Positions 24,235-36,000 of a stretch of 64,000 nucleotides of DNA are shown one piece after another. Positions within the stretch are counted from its first letter, which is position 1, and each line of letters begins with the position of its first letter. Source of the DNA: Siphonodentalium dalli. Its lineage: Eukaryota; Mollusca; Scaphopoda; Gadilida; Siphonodentaliidae. A program made the translations under genes and the position numbers. Where the stretch lies: positions 188,176,369-188,240,368 of the forward strand of contig CP136061.1 in assembly GCA_032622095.1 (NCBI GenBank), in the 5' to 3' direction. The notes under the pieces are model-generated. The model did not search any database and was not told where the DNA came from. It worked only from the letters and a program-made list of their open reading frames with translations.

Positions 24235-25247
24235 ACTAGCAGATTAGCCCGCCACTGGCGGCATTCGTCCCATGGCTTTGTTTCAGAAACATGACATTTT
24301 TGTAATAATTTGTTTTTATTTATTTTTTTATTTTATTTTTGAATATGAATTTAATGTTTTTTAAATTTAATATATTTTGTTTCTGAATTGTTTTTTTATT
24401 GTTAATTTTTTTTAATTTTAAACTGTTTTAATTAAATTGTAAATTGTTTTAATTAATTTTTTTGTTTCTGGCGGAAAAATTTACCCGTAGAAATCCCCCC
24501 TTCCTAGGAACGACAGACAACGCATTCTTTGTTTCGTGAATTCTCTCTACGATAACATTGCATTCAATTTAAAACAAACGCTTCCCGTCGGGAAATCTGT
24601 CTTCGGGTCGTTGTTGTTGGCATCACGGCTCCCCGAAAACTCTCACATTGCCGAAAACGTGTATTTAGTAATATCGTTGTTGTTGATATTTACGGCTTAG
24701 GGGCTATTTTCTTATTTAGCAAGTTTGAGCTCAATCGGTTAGAGTCTATAAAGGACACACTCATATATATGACACTTCCCGTAGGTAGCAAGTTTGAGCT
24801 CAATCGTCATTCCCTGGAATTTCCCGTAGATTGGCAGATTCCAGTAGCTTTATAACGGTATATCTGGGGAGAAATCTGATGCTATATTCGTGATTATCTG
24901 GGATGACTTCGGTACATACCGAATACCGAAGGTATATACTGTAAAAACAAAGCGCGCCATCCGTGCTCGCAGGGAATAAATTTCGAGCGATAACGTTTGC
25001 GTTCCCGTATAACTCTGCAGATGCGAATAACGTTGAATGGGAAACAGACGCTCTTTATAGAGATGCGTCAAAAACAAACGCTCATTAAATAATCACTTGA
25101 TTAACCCCCGCCGTGCCTTTGCGATGATTTGAGATTGGAGAACGGGTGCTCTGAGATTCTCTAAACCGCGACCACGGTCGTGTCGGTGGGATTTGACACT
25201 TACATAGGAAGTTTGAGCTCAATCTTTACACGCGTTTTGGATTCTAT

Positions 25248-25287
<40 letters not shown>

Positions 25288-25312
25288 CGAAGTCTCAAAA
25301 TATATAGTATAG
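24235..25312 (-). mobile_element. Helitron-like module 25 (type E, 1,078 bp)
   Basis: Type E with GCAGATTAGCCC at the hairpin base, an expanded CGGTACATACCGAATACCG insertion and the longest (CA)n of the E modules (about 25,252-25,280). Confidence 0.7.
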
Positions 25313-26367
25313 ACTAGCAGGTTAGCCCGCCACTGGCGGCATTCGTCCCATGGCTTTGTTTCAGAAACATGACATTTGTGTAATAATTTGTTTTTATTTT
25401 TTCTTTTTTTTTTATTTTTGAATATGAATTTAATGTTTTTTAAATTTAATATATTTTGTTTCTGAATTGTTTTTTTATTGTTAATTTTTTTTAATTTTAA
25501 ACTGTTTTAATTAAATTGTAAATTGTTTTAATTAATTTTTTTGTTTCTGGCGGAAAAATTTACCCGTAGAAATCCCCCCTTCCTAGGAACGACAGACAAC
25601 GCATTCTTTGTTTCGTGAATTCTCTCTACGATAACATTGCATTCAATTTAAAACAAACGCTTCCCGTCGGGAAATCTGTCTTCGGGTCGTTGTTGTTGGC
25701 ATCACGGCTCCCCGAAAACTCTCACATTGCCGAAAACGTGTATTTAGTAATATCGTTGTTGTTGATATTTACGGCTTAGGGGCTATTTTCTTATTTAGCA
25801 AGTTTGAGCTCAATCGGTTAGAGTCTATAAAGGACACACTCATATATATGACACTTCCCGTAGGTAGCAAGTTTGAGCTCAATCGGCATTCCCTGGAATT
25901 GCCCGTAGATTGGCAGATTCCAGTAGCTTTATAACGGTATATCTGGGGAGAAATCTGATGCTATATTCGTGATTATCTGGGATGACTTCGGTATATACTG
26001 TAAAAACAAAGCGCGCCATCCGTGCTCGCAGGGAATAAATTTCGAGCGATAACGTTTGCGTTCCCGTATAACTCTGCAGATGCGAATAACGTTGAATGGG
26101 AAACAGACGCTCTTTATAGAGACGCGTCAAAAACAAACGCTCATTAAATAATCACTTGATTAACCCCCCGCCGTGCCTTTGCGATGATTTGAGATTGGAG
26201 AACGGGTGCTCTGAGATTCTCTAAACCGCGACCACGGTCGTGTCGGTGTGATTTGACACTTACATAGGAAGTTTGAGCTCAATCTTTACACGCGTTTTGG
26301 ATTCTATGAAGTACACACACACACACACACACATATATACGAAGTCTCAAAATATATAGTATAGAAG
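25313..26367 (-). mobile_element. Helitron-like module 26 (type E, 1,055 bp)
   Basis: Tandem type E copy next to module 25. It lacks the inserted CCGAAGG palindrome and has a short T-tract change at about 25,390. Confidence 0.7.
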
Positions 26368-27564
26368 ACTAGCAGGTTAGCCCGCCACTGGCGGCATTCG
26401 TCCCATGGCTTTGGTCGATCCATTAATTTTAGTTTTTCAATGTAACCCCATACAGGACCGGGCTACTCAAAAACCAAATTTCAAGTCGATAGCTCCACCC
26501 GTTTCCGAGATCTGGTCTGCCCATGCGCGTATCTGGCGTCGCACGGGCTCGGCGACCCGATAAAATTCGTATCCGGGGCAAGATACATTCACATACCAAA
26601 TTTCAAGTCGATAGCTCCACCCGTTTCCGATATCTCGTCTGCGCATGCGCTGCACGGGCGTCGCACGGGCTCGCCAATACGACAGCGACGACTACCTGGT
26701 CAGACTACACTCACGTACCAAGTTTCGTCCCGATCGGTCGAGGTGTTGGTATCTGATGCAAAAGACGAAATTGTGAGTGTTGGTCAATAGTCCCCGCCGT
26801 GAACCTCATCGTCGCAAAGAGCGGACAGTCAATTAACCCCGTTGTGACCCTCAATCACCAACGCGACGTAAACATGTGTTGCGTTCTAAAAATAGGAAAG
26901 CACTTTCTCTCGGCATAATTCTGCAGATGCTAATAACGTTGTTCCCCGTAGGTAGCAATGTCGTTGTTGTTGATATTTACGGCTTGGGGGCTATTTTCTT
27001 ATTTAGCAAGTTTGAGCTCAATCGGTTAGAGTCTATAAAGGACACACTCATATATATGACACTTCCCGTAGGTAGCAAGTTTGAGCTCAATCGGCATTCC
27101 CTGGAATTTCCCGTAGATTGGCAGATTCCAGTAGCTTTATAACGGTATATCTGGGGAGAAATCTGATGCTATATTCGTGATTATCTGGGATGATTTCGGT
27201 ATATACCGAAGGTATATACTGTAAAAACAGAGCGCGCCATCCGTGCTCGCAGGGAATAAATTTCGAGCGATAACGTTTGCGTTCCCGTACATAACTCTGC
27301 AGATGCGAATAACGTTGAATGGGAAAAAGACGCTCTTTATAGAGATGCGTCAAAAACAAACGCTCATTAAATAATCACTTGATTAACCCCCGCCGTGCCT
27401 ATGCGGTGATTTGAGATTGGAGAACGGGTGCTCTGATCTTCTCTAAACCGCGACCACGTTCGTGTCGGTGGAATTTGACACTTACATAGGAAGTTTGAGC
27501 TCAATCTTTACACGCGTTTTGGACACACACACATATATACGAAGTCTCAAAATATATAGTATAG
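26368..27564 (-). mobile_element. Helitron-like module 27 (type I, 1,197 bp)
   Basis: Type I like modules 18 and 21. The usual GATTCTATGAAGTA before the CA tract is deleted (about 27,523), leaving a very short (CA)n. Confidence 0.65.
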
Positions 27565-28728
27565 ACTAGCAGGTTAGCCCGCCACTGGCGGCATTCGTCC
27601 CATGGCTTTGGTCGATCCATTAATTTTAGTTTTTCAATGTAACCCCGTACAGGACCGGGCTACTCAAAAACCAAATTTCAAGTCGATAGCTCCCCCCGTT
27701 TCCGAGATCTGGTCTGCCCATGCGCGTATCTGGCGTCGCACGGGCTCGGCGACCCGATAAAATTCGTATCCGGGGCAAGATACATTCACATACCAAATTT
27801 CAAGTCGATAGCTCCACCCGTTTCCGATATCTCGTCTGCGCATGCGCTGCACGGGCGTCGCACGGGCTCGCCAATACGACAGCGACGACCACCTGGTCAA
27901 ACTACACTCACGTACCAAGTTTCGCCCCGATCGGTCGAGGTGTTGGTATCTGATGCAAAAGACGAAATTGTGAGTGTTGGTCAATAGTCCCCGCCGTGAA
28001 CCTCATCGTCGCAAAGAGCGGACAGTCAATTAAACCCCGTTTGTGACCCTCAATCACCAACGCGACGTAAACATGTGTTGCGTTCTAAAAATAGGAAAGC
28101 ACTTTCTCTCTGCATAATTCTGCAGATGCTAATAACGTTGTTCCCCGTAGGTAGCAATGTCGTTGTTGTTGATATTTACGGCTTGGGGGCTATTTTCTTA
28201 TTTAGCAAGTTTGAGCTCAATCGGTTAGAGTCTATAAAGGACACACTCATATATATGACACTTCCCGTAGGTAGCAAGTTTGAGCTCAATCGGCATTCCC
28301 TGGAATTTCCCGTAGATTGGCAGATTCCAGTAGCTTTATAACGGTATATCTGGGGAGAAATCTGATGCTATATTCGTGATTATCTGGGATGATTTCGGTA
28401 TATACCGAAGGTATATACTGTAAAAACAGAGCGCGCCATCCGTGCTCGCAGGGAATAAATTTCGAGCGATAACGTTTGCGTTCCCGTACATAACTCTGCA
28501 GATGCGAATAACGTTGAATGGGAAAAAGACGCTCTTTATAGAGATGCGTCAAAAACAAACGCTCATTAAATAATCACTTGATTAACCCCCGCCGTGCCTA
28601 TGCGGTGATTTGAGATTGGAGAACGGGTGCTCTGATCTTCTCTAAACCGCGACCACGTTCGTGTCGGTGTGATTTGACACTTACATAGGAAGTTTGAGCT
28701 CAATCTTTACACGCGTTTTGGATTCTAT

Positions 28729-28768
<40 letters not shown>

Positions 28769-28797
28769 CGAAGTCTCACAATATATAGTATAGATAG
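27565..28797 (-). mobile_element. Helitron-like module 28 (type I, first of the array in minus orientation)
   Basis: Tandem type I copy. Its minus-strand 5' end passes through TATATATTGTGAG (an A-to-C change on the plus strand) into GATA and then a long (TA)n. It therefore marks the edge of the array and the exact end is uncertain by some bases. Confidence 0.65.
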
Positions 28798-28799
28798 AT

Positions 28800-28837
<38 letters not shown>

Positions 28838-28839
28838 CG

Positions 28840-28877
<38 letters not shown>
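28798..28877. repeat. (TA)n microsatellite with central GCGC palindrome
   Basis: About 75 bp of TA dinucleotides is centred on TATAGCGCTATA, so the whole tract is one near-perfect palindrome. It separates the Helitron-like array from the Penelope-like fragment, whose 3' end abuts it. Confidence 0.9.
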
Positions 28878-28880
<3 letters not shown>

Positions 28881-28909
28881 CCAAAAGAATGGAGACATGA
28901 CTAGAGGCC

Positions 28910-28939
28910 TTTCGTGCTTAGTATCATTGCACTCTTCAG
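28910..28939 (-). ncRNA. Hammerhead-ribozyme-like core in Penelope-like element tail
   Basis: On the minus strand, CTGAAGA (28939-28933) fits the hammerhead core CUGANGA. A 4-bp stem GTGC/GCAC (28932-28929 with 28917-28914) and GAAA (28913-28910) follow, then AGGCCT and a GTC triplet at 28902-28900. Penelope-like retroelements are known to carry such motifs. I could not form a convincing stem III or stem I, so this copy may be decayed or the match partial. The position, downstream of the GIY-YIG frame on the same strand, is as expected for the family. Confidence 0.35.
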
Positions 28940-29010
28940 TAGACTGTTATTGTCGTACGTAATAGACGCAAGGGAGATAACTCTCCCATGCACTTCCGGC
29001 TATTACGTCA

Positions 29011-29390
29011 TTAGTCAGAATTTAGTTTTGCTTTGAACAGGATTTTGAAGAAATCTTCCCGAATCTTGCGATGTATTTTGCTCTTGTACATCTTGCAGAA
29101 CGGGAAGACATGGAAACTCTTTCTTTCACAATCGTCCAGATGGGCACTCAATGGAATCTTCCTGTATTCTGGCTGCTTAATATGCTGTCGGTGGATTCGC
29201 ATACGCTCAACCACACTATTGCCAGTTTCCCCAATATAGCTTTCTCCGCATCCATCACACACTATGCAGTATATCATTTCGGCCAATTTGGCCGTTTACT
29301 TCATGGCTGCCTTTCATCTGACGTGTGTGTCGGAATAATGATGTGGAGGATTTATGTAAATGTTAGCCCAAACTACATTTCCAAGTAACG
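29011..29390 (-). pseudogene. Penelope-like element GIY-YIG endonuclease, C-terminal remnant
   Basis: The minus-strand frame 29286-29011 encodes about 91 residues with MIYCIVCDGC (residues 4-13), YIGETG (17-22), an arginine at 28 in ERMRIHRQH, then HLDDC and FHVFPFCKM. This is the GIY-YIG nuclease pattern of Penelope-like retroelements, in which the nuclease follows the reverse transcriptase. No ATG opens the frame. Just upstream, a different minus-strand frame reads RQMKGSHEVNGQIG, the usual preceding text, so a frameshift lies near 29,290. Stops interrupt the region above 29,340 and no reverse-transcriptase core is found. It is a dead 3' fragment ending near the (TA)n tract at 28,877. Family assignment is firm; activity is excluded for this copy. 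Confidence 0.8.
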
Positions 29391-29988
29391 ATGGTTTTGT
29401 TGTTTATTTTGAGGAATAATACCGCGTCAGATGAATTCAGCCCAAATATGTTAACAGTTGTCGTGTAAAACATTCGGCAGTAGGTTAGCGTTATTTAGTA
29501 TTTGTGGATGTCATTTAACATGGGGAAAATAGACTACTGCGCTTGAACGAGCATGTGAATTTGTCGTTTTTAATGTATAGAAACTTTATAATCAATAACA
29601 GAGGCATTCTCTGTCAAATAAGGTCGCTCTATTTACGATACCAATTGGGGAACTTTGTAAATTAAATTACGCGTAATTGAGCGTAAACGTATACCTGCTG
29701 CAAATAGAAAAGGTGCCGGAATCGGCGTACTCGCCCCAGGGCTAACTCGCCCCAATCGACGCGTGCCAAATCGGAATAAAAGGCCAACTCGGAATAAAAG
29801 ATGTATACGGGGTGTTATATGGCGTTTGGTCCGTTGTTTCTCAATGAATATTATTGAAATTTGGTGTATATGTCCGGGCTGGGACATGGAATACAACAAC
29901 GTTTGAATTGTTTTTAAATTTACAAATTTGTTGATTTTATTCATTTTGTTTTCGTTCTGAAACACACTATAAAGTGTATATATAGAGG
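29391..29988. other. Degraded or unassigned sequence upstream of the Penelope-like fragment
   Basis: No gene was recognised. The text near 29,700-29,800 has short direct repeats (ACTCGCCCC twice, CGGAATAAAAG twice). Some of the lower end may be further Penelope-like sequence too decayed to read. Confidence 0.4.
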
Positions 29989-30129
29989 ATCTCACATGAG
30001 TTTCTATTTTATACGGAATTTATCAACCGAGTTCACTAAATTCGATTTGAGCCGAGGTTTACCGAGGCTCAAATAGAATTTAGAGGACGAGGTTGATAAA
30101 TTACGTATAAAATAGGACGAGTGTGAGAT
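29989..30129. repeat. 141-bp inverted-repeat (MITE-like) element
   Basis: The left arm from ATCTCACATGAG and the right arm ending CGAGTGTGAGAT are imperfect reverse complements over nearly the whole length. They include TATTTTATACGGAATTTATC against GATAAATTACGTATAAAATA. The centre is near GAGGTTTACCGAGG. No coding capacity and no clear target duplication. It is likely a miniature foldback transposon. Confidence 0.6.
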
Positions 30130-30320
30130 ACCTTTTATCACATGATCAAATAAACCCGAAGCAACGCGAAATATTCATCGAAAACAACAATCATAAACTA
30201 CAGCGATCGCAAGTTATTTGAAGAACGCCGTGACGTCATCGCACGCGCTGATATTAAACGTGTCTATTATCGATAATTATGAAACTGCTTTTATGGCCAA
30301 ATTATGTGATAAAATATAAT

Positions 30321-30606
30321 AACGAACACGAGACATACATAATTTATAAACTGTTAACAAAAGATATCAAATTCAAAGATGACTCAGTGGAGTTTATAAA
30401 GTGAACATAAAAACATTGAGGTAAGAATCTTTTTAAGGAATGTAACTTTATTTAATGATAATAAACACATAAATTAAAATAACAAACATGAGACATACAT
30501 GATTTATAAACTGTTAACAAAAGATATCAAACTCAATACATGACAAAGATGACTCAGTGAAGTTTATAAAGTGAACATAAAAATATTAAGGTAAGAATCT
30601 TTTTAA
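30321..30606. repeat. Direct repeat, two copies of about 120 bp
   Basis: Copies begin at 30,321 and 30,481 (offset 160 bp) and share TTATAAACTGTTAACAAAAG, GATGACTCAGTG and GGTAAGAATCTTTTTAAG. The second copy has a small insertion near TACATGACA. The GTAAGAATC text resembles a splice donor, but no exon is supported. Confidence 0.75.
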
Positions 30607-30609
30607 GCA

Positions 30610-32154
30610 TTACTAAACCGTTTAGCACAGTCCACTTCACTCATCCGATCAGCACCAAACTTCATATTTATCTTGATATTGATCTATCAGATGAAAGCTA
30701 TCAAATATTTTTTTAATTTTATAGGAAAAAATGGTCGCCAGCGGCCATATTGCATTTACGTTATATGTTATCGCGTCATGTCGATATCTAGTATTACTTA
30801 GAAATTTCACCTTTCCAGATTCATAATTGCTCCATTGACTGTAACAGATGGAATTATTCCCCTCTTCGGATAGAGTGTCACTGAAACTTTATTTTGTCAG
30901 ACTGTCTGTATAGTCACTGATTATATATGGCAATAATCTGTAATAAGATGTAGCACTATTTTATTTTATATTTACATGCAGTGCTGTTTTTATACAACAA
31001 TTCTAATCCCCCCTAGATCATCATGTGATCGACCATACATCGCGCGAGGACCTGGTTGAATTAAGGGGGTTTTATGGATAACTTCTGTCCTCAAGCTAGA
31101 TTATACTTATGACATTTAATGGCATGTTTCTAACGCGGAGGGTTAGATATGCTTGAGACACCACCACTCTTCAATTCACACCAAGTTCTCAGCTGTCATA
31201 TTCGGATATTAGAACCCATAGCCATGATATATGGTTTATTTTGTGTATACTAGTAATATTGTTATTTTCAGTACCTTTATATACCAGTACTATGTATAGC
31301 AATGCATATAAATTAATCCATGTATACATGTATATTGATTCAACGGATTCAGTGGTTTTGTCCATCAGTCTATCAAATTTGCGGGGAAAACATGGCCACA
31401 AGCAGTACACCCTGCTAAATTTCGAATTTGAATCAATTGGCGCACCCTGCAGCCAGCTTTTATTGGAGAACTTTTTCTCATGTGGATAGTTTGGGTCACC
31501 GCTAGATGTGAGCCATGTTTTGTTCTCAAGCTGTCCTTGTGAAGACATCACTGCCAGCGGTGATCTTGAATTTTACTATTTTTATCGCTAAATAATTTGG
31601 TTGATCCTACAGACGACACACCTTGTCCGATCGTCACCAGATTCCACAATGATTTTCTGGATAACCAGGGTGAGAGTAATCTAATTTTCCCGAGTTTCGT
31701 TAAAAAACATTACCACAGGCAGCAATTTGGTATCTTACTGTTTGATCCTCTTTTGCATGACTGAATTGTTTAGCAACTGTACAGACATATCCCTCATCTG
31801 ATAGTCACCACACTTTATATTGATCTTCGGGCTGACAACTAGATGGGAGCTATCGAATGCTTTGAATTTTTTTGGAAAACATTGTCGCCAGCAGTCATCT
31901 TCTATTTTGGTTTTTATATACATGTATATCTCTTCATTCGGATAGCCAGTATTACGTAGGTACTTCAACTTTCCGCATTCCTGTCATCATTTGAAATATA
32001 AAAATTTACCTGATACATGCACCCTTCAAAATTTGTTTCGTCGTATCTATTTTAATGACCCGTATGATAATATTGATACAGATATATTTGTCAAACATTT
32101 CTTTGTACAATATACAGGTATTTAGTTTGTAACTAAATCTAGAAATATATAATA
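30610..32154. other. Diverged dispersed repeats, no gene recognised
   Basis: Two related stretches (about 30,640-30,780 and 31,780-31,920) share a plan: a CATCWGAT motif, AGCTATC, a T-rich run, then GTCGCCAGC. The first has ATGGTCGCCAGCGGCCAT, itself a near-palindrome. Similar text recurs at 44,553-44,575. I read these as old copies of one dispersed family about 130-150 bp long. Only short open frames occur. Confidence 0.45.
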
Positions 32155-32650
32155 GTAGCTGGTTGACCCTACTTCGTCCGGGATGTTCCCCTCTGATTTT
32201 TGGAGAATTGCGCGATTTAACCTTGAATTGACCATTTTAAAGGTGAACGTCATGTCGGGTCACGATTTGACCCGTCCAAAACACTCCCCGGAAAGTCACG
32301 ACAAAAGTACCCGTCGAAATGCGCCCGGCTTTACCCGATTTGACCTTGAATTGACAATTTTGAATGTCAAGATCAGGTCAGGGTCATGATTTGACCCACC
32401 CGAAACACTCCTGGGACAAAAGTAACAGTAGGTATTATATTTCGTTGAAATACTTCCGTTTTACCAGATTTGACCTTGAATTGATCTTTTTGAATGTCAA
32501 AGTCAGGTCGGGATCAAGATTTGACCCGTCCAAAATACTCCCTGGAAATAATTTCCCCTATGTATCAAATTTCGTCAAATCTGACCGGCAGTTTTCCCGG
32601 CCATAGCTAACAGACAAACAGACAGACAAATGTCCAAAATATATATTAAA
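32155..32650 (-). mobile_element. Isolated Helitron-like element (type C relative)
   Basis: About 4 kb outside the main array. It has a hairpin of the CCCGGACGAAGTAGGG type, degenerate TGACCTTGAA blocks, CAGACAGACA and a TATATATTTTGG terminus in minus orientation. The expected CTAG is mutated to CTAC. It is joined directly to the following element, in the same head-to-tail orientation. Confidence 0.55.
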
Positions 32651-33041
32651 CTAGCTGATGTACTCGACTTCGTTCGGGCTATTTAGGGATTTTTTTTTTG
32701 TGATCGCCTCCATCTGGACAGTACCCAGTATATACAGCGTCTGGCCAAACTATTGTTCAATTGGTCCAGAAACATGCCTATATCAGCACGTTCGAGAACA
32801 TGGTCCCACGTGAAATTGGACCCGTCCATATTGCTCCCGGGATCGAAGTAGTCCTACACACAAATTTTTAGTCGGATCGGTCAAGGTCCAGAAACATGCC
32901 TATGAGCGAGGTCAAGTTGACACGTTAAATACCAAATCCGAGTCGGATCAGTCGAGCAGTGTTAGAGTCTATAACACATACACACATGCATTCATGCATA
33001 CACACATACATACAGACAGGTGTTCCAAAATGTATAATCGA
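32651..33041 (-). mobile_element. Isolated Helitron-like element (type K)
   Basis: The minus-strand 5' end TCGATTATACATTTTGG has a TC start preceded by A, and the 3' end is GCCCGAACGAAGTCGAG, TACATCAG, CTAG then T. The interior holds GGTCCAGAAACATGCCTAT-like text twice and CATACA/CAGACA near the end. Together with the previous element it is flanked by A and T, as expected for Helitron insertion. Confidence 0.6.
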
Positions 33042-36000
33042 TAGCTACAACAATTCTATGGTAGATAGTTCACGGCCGACCTGATGCATGCATCTTAGTT
33101 TTCTTGTATTTACTGTCTTGCACGTCATATCGGCATTGGTGAATATCTGTGGCGGTGATATATTTACATGTAAAGGTAAATAGTTAATCAAATGTAGGAT
33201 TTTAATAATATCTGCATGTGCATGTCTTACTAACTCTTTAACACTTAATTAGTCCGTAATTAATCTTAACTGCACTTCACTATCCCTCATAAACTAATCG
33301 TATTGCTTTAATATTTAGTATCGTGCTAAAACCTAAGTCAGCCCAATACTTTTAATTGGGATGGATTGGTTTAACCGCGAAATGTCAGTTGGTTTTCATT
33401 GTTGAAATCTAGGTGCTGTGTTTTCAACAAACTCTTATAAACAGTTAAATAATGGAACTAAAGTTATATTATGGTTTGCTAAACTATTCTACAAGTACAA
33501 GGAGACATCCAGACTCAAAACTCATCGTTTAGGTATGTTCAATGTACTTTTATGTTCGTTTCAAATATATATATTTTAACCCATTTTTCCTATTGTCGTC
33601 AATAGAGATCCACTTGTGATTCTCCATAATTGGAATATGTCCGTTTTATAATTATGGATAGTTCACTTTATAATATGGTAAACTATAATTAATTCTCATT
33701 TAATTGCATATTTATAGTTATTACATATTCATCTATACTTTGTGTTTGTGAAACTTCAAGTAGTAGTTTGTAGAAAGTCTCTGACATGAGAATTAATATA
33801 TCCCTTATGTGTGTATAAGTTATTCTATATAACTAGTAGTATGATTGTGTAAGGGTGTATTATGTCTGTATGTTGGGAGGTATACCTCTTCCCTTAATCT
33901 AGAAATTAGGACTTGTTTATTTATGTTTGTAGAGTCTACATATCTACATCTCGCAGATTGATGATTGTGTATTGTTGGAGTTGAGAATGTGATGAGTTAA
34001 TTGATGAAAATATAGATAGAAATATAAAGTAATGTATTGAACTTTATTACTCCCAGCACCTAATGTTAACCAAAAGAGCACCAGCCCAAAATGATGACTA
34101 AGCTACGAGTTGGTTGAGACGGAAAGACAGGCGTAGACTTTATATATAATGTTATTTGAACCTTGAGATAAATGTATATAATTCCATGGAACTATCTCGT
34201 AAAAATAACTGAGTTAGCCGGACATCCGTGGAGTTATATTGGCGCCCCGTGGTAGAACCTTGTTTACGCCGATGTGATGTATTTTATTCAAAGAATCAAG
34301 TTCGGTTGATTTGTGTGTTGGATTCGAAGTGTAACTTTATATTTGGGAACTCCAGCCCAAATGTGTATCTGTGTCAAGAGTGTTTGTCGGTGCACTTCCG
34401 GTTTCGAAACGAGTGTTTTGGTAAGATTTCTGTGAAGAAAACTGCTTCAAAATGCCAGTATTTCGACTGACATTGGTTTTGTGGTAAAAGGATCTATGCG
34501 TAGTAAGTTGTAGAACGTTGGAGTGGAACGGGATCGTGTAGGAACTATTTGGAGAGCGTGACTTTGCGAAGGAAATGAGCTTCGGTAAAATTAGATTTTC
34601 TGTTGTGACCGACTTCGTGAGGAACTTTCTGTGATAAACTTTCTGTGTTAAAACTGAATTAAATACTCTTTCACGTATCCTAACTGCCAGGAATACGTTG
34701 GTGATTGAACGGTGAACTGTGTGGATAATTTGCAGCATTTAGATAGACTTATCTGTGTTGTTTATGAACTTAATATGTGTAGCTATTTTTAGAACGGAAA
34801 TCCCGTGACGTCAAGAGGTCAAATTTGCAATCATGACGTGGACAGTGCCTCTACAATCTGGACTCATTCATACCCCCGGGTACAAATTATCCTATAGCAG
34901 CTAGTATAGCAGAATTACTGGTAATTATGTTGCGCGTTGCAGTATATACCATTGTTCTCAGCGCGGCTGCTGTCAATCGCGTTATGTAAGATTGCGTGAT
35001 AGACTATGTAATCTGTAGTTAAACTTTTATCTTACAAATTTGGACTCAATACTTTCATATTAATAGCAAATTGTGATTTATATTACAATTTCTTTACGGT
35101 TTGACCCATCAGCCGGAGAAATCGGATAGTAAACACTGAAGTTATGATATAATATTAAAAATATTATGATAGTCAATCGATAAGTCTAGTCTGCAGCATA
35201 TGCTTTGCTCTTTGCTACTATGGTGCCACTGAAACTCTCAGTTTGTTGAACGAATAGTTGATTATGATGGAGCTAAAACGCGGGAGTGGGGTCGGGGTGA
35301 TTGTATATCAATAACATTAAGAAATATGCCATTCCGACATCAGTATATAACTTACAAACATTGAGGACTGTTTAACTCTTTCGCCGTTGCTTCGTTAAAA
35401 GCGTGACTATGACCAATGGTTTATCATCTTCCAGTTTTGTTGGAGTACATCTCCCAGATGTTGGAGTACCCACATTCGTAAAATTCGTGTGTTTAGTGTA
35501 AACTAATTTTAACAGATTGACTACTAAGTATAGTTTGGTAAAATCAGATTTGTTTCGACGAATATTATACATGGAACAACAATAAATAATAAAATCAGTA
35601 CATAACAAATCACTTGAATCTAATGGAATGACCAACGATGTCCAGGAAATCCACCATGCTCTCCTTCCCGCTGTCGAAGTCAACACAGCTTGTTTTTGAG
35701 CGCTCTCACGGCTTTGATGGTGGTTCACCTAGTCTTAGTCGCTCGATATCGATCAGTCCTGCGGACTAAGTTACCATATTAATTACACGGCATGTAAGAA
35801 TTAATATTCTAAAATGTTCTTTGCAAAATTTTAAATATCAAATTAAACGCTCTTTATATATCAACTTTGATTTTTAAGAGATCTCGACCCTGTTATTATC
35901 TTTGATTTTAAGAGAGCCTGTTAACCTGAGCATGTACATCCGCGACTCAAATACTTATTTTTCTATATATTATCGATATTAGATTTATAGAAATTGACGG

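Noticed and set aside
2403-28341. Recurrent 60-130-codon frames in the modules
   Set aside because: They are translations of 122-bp and longer tandem repeats, present in opposite strands at once, with no domain.
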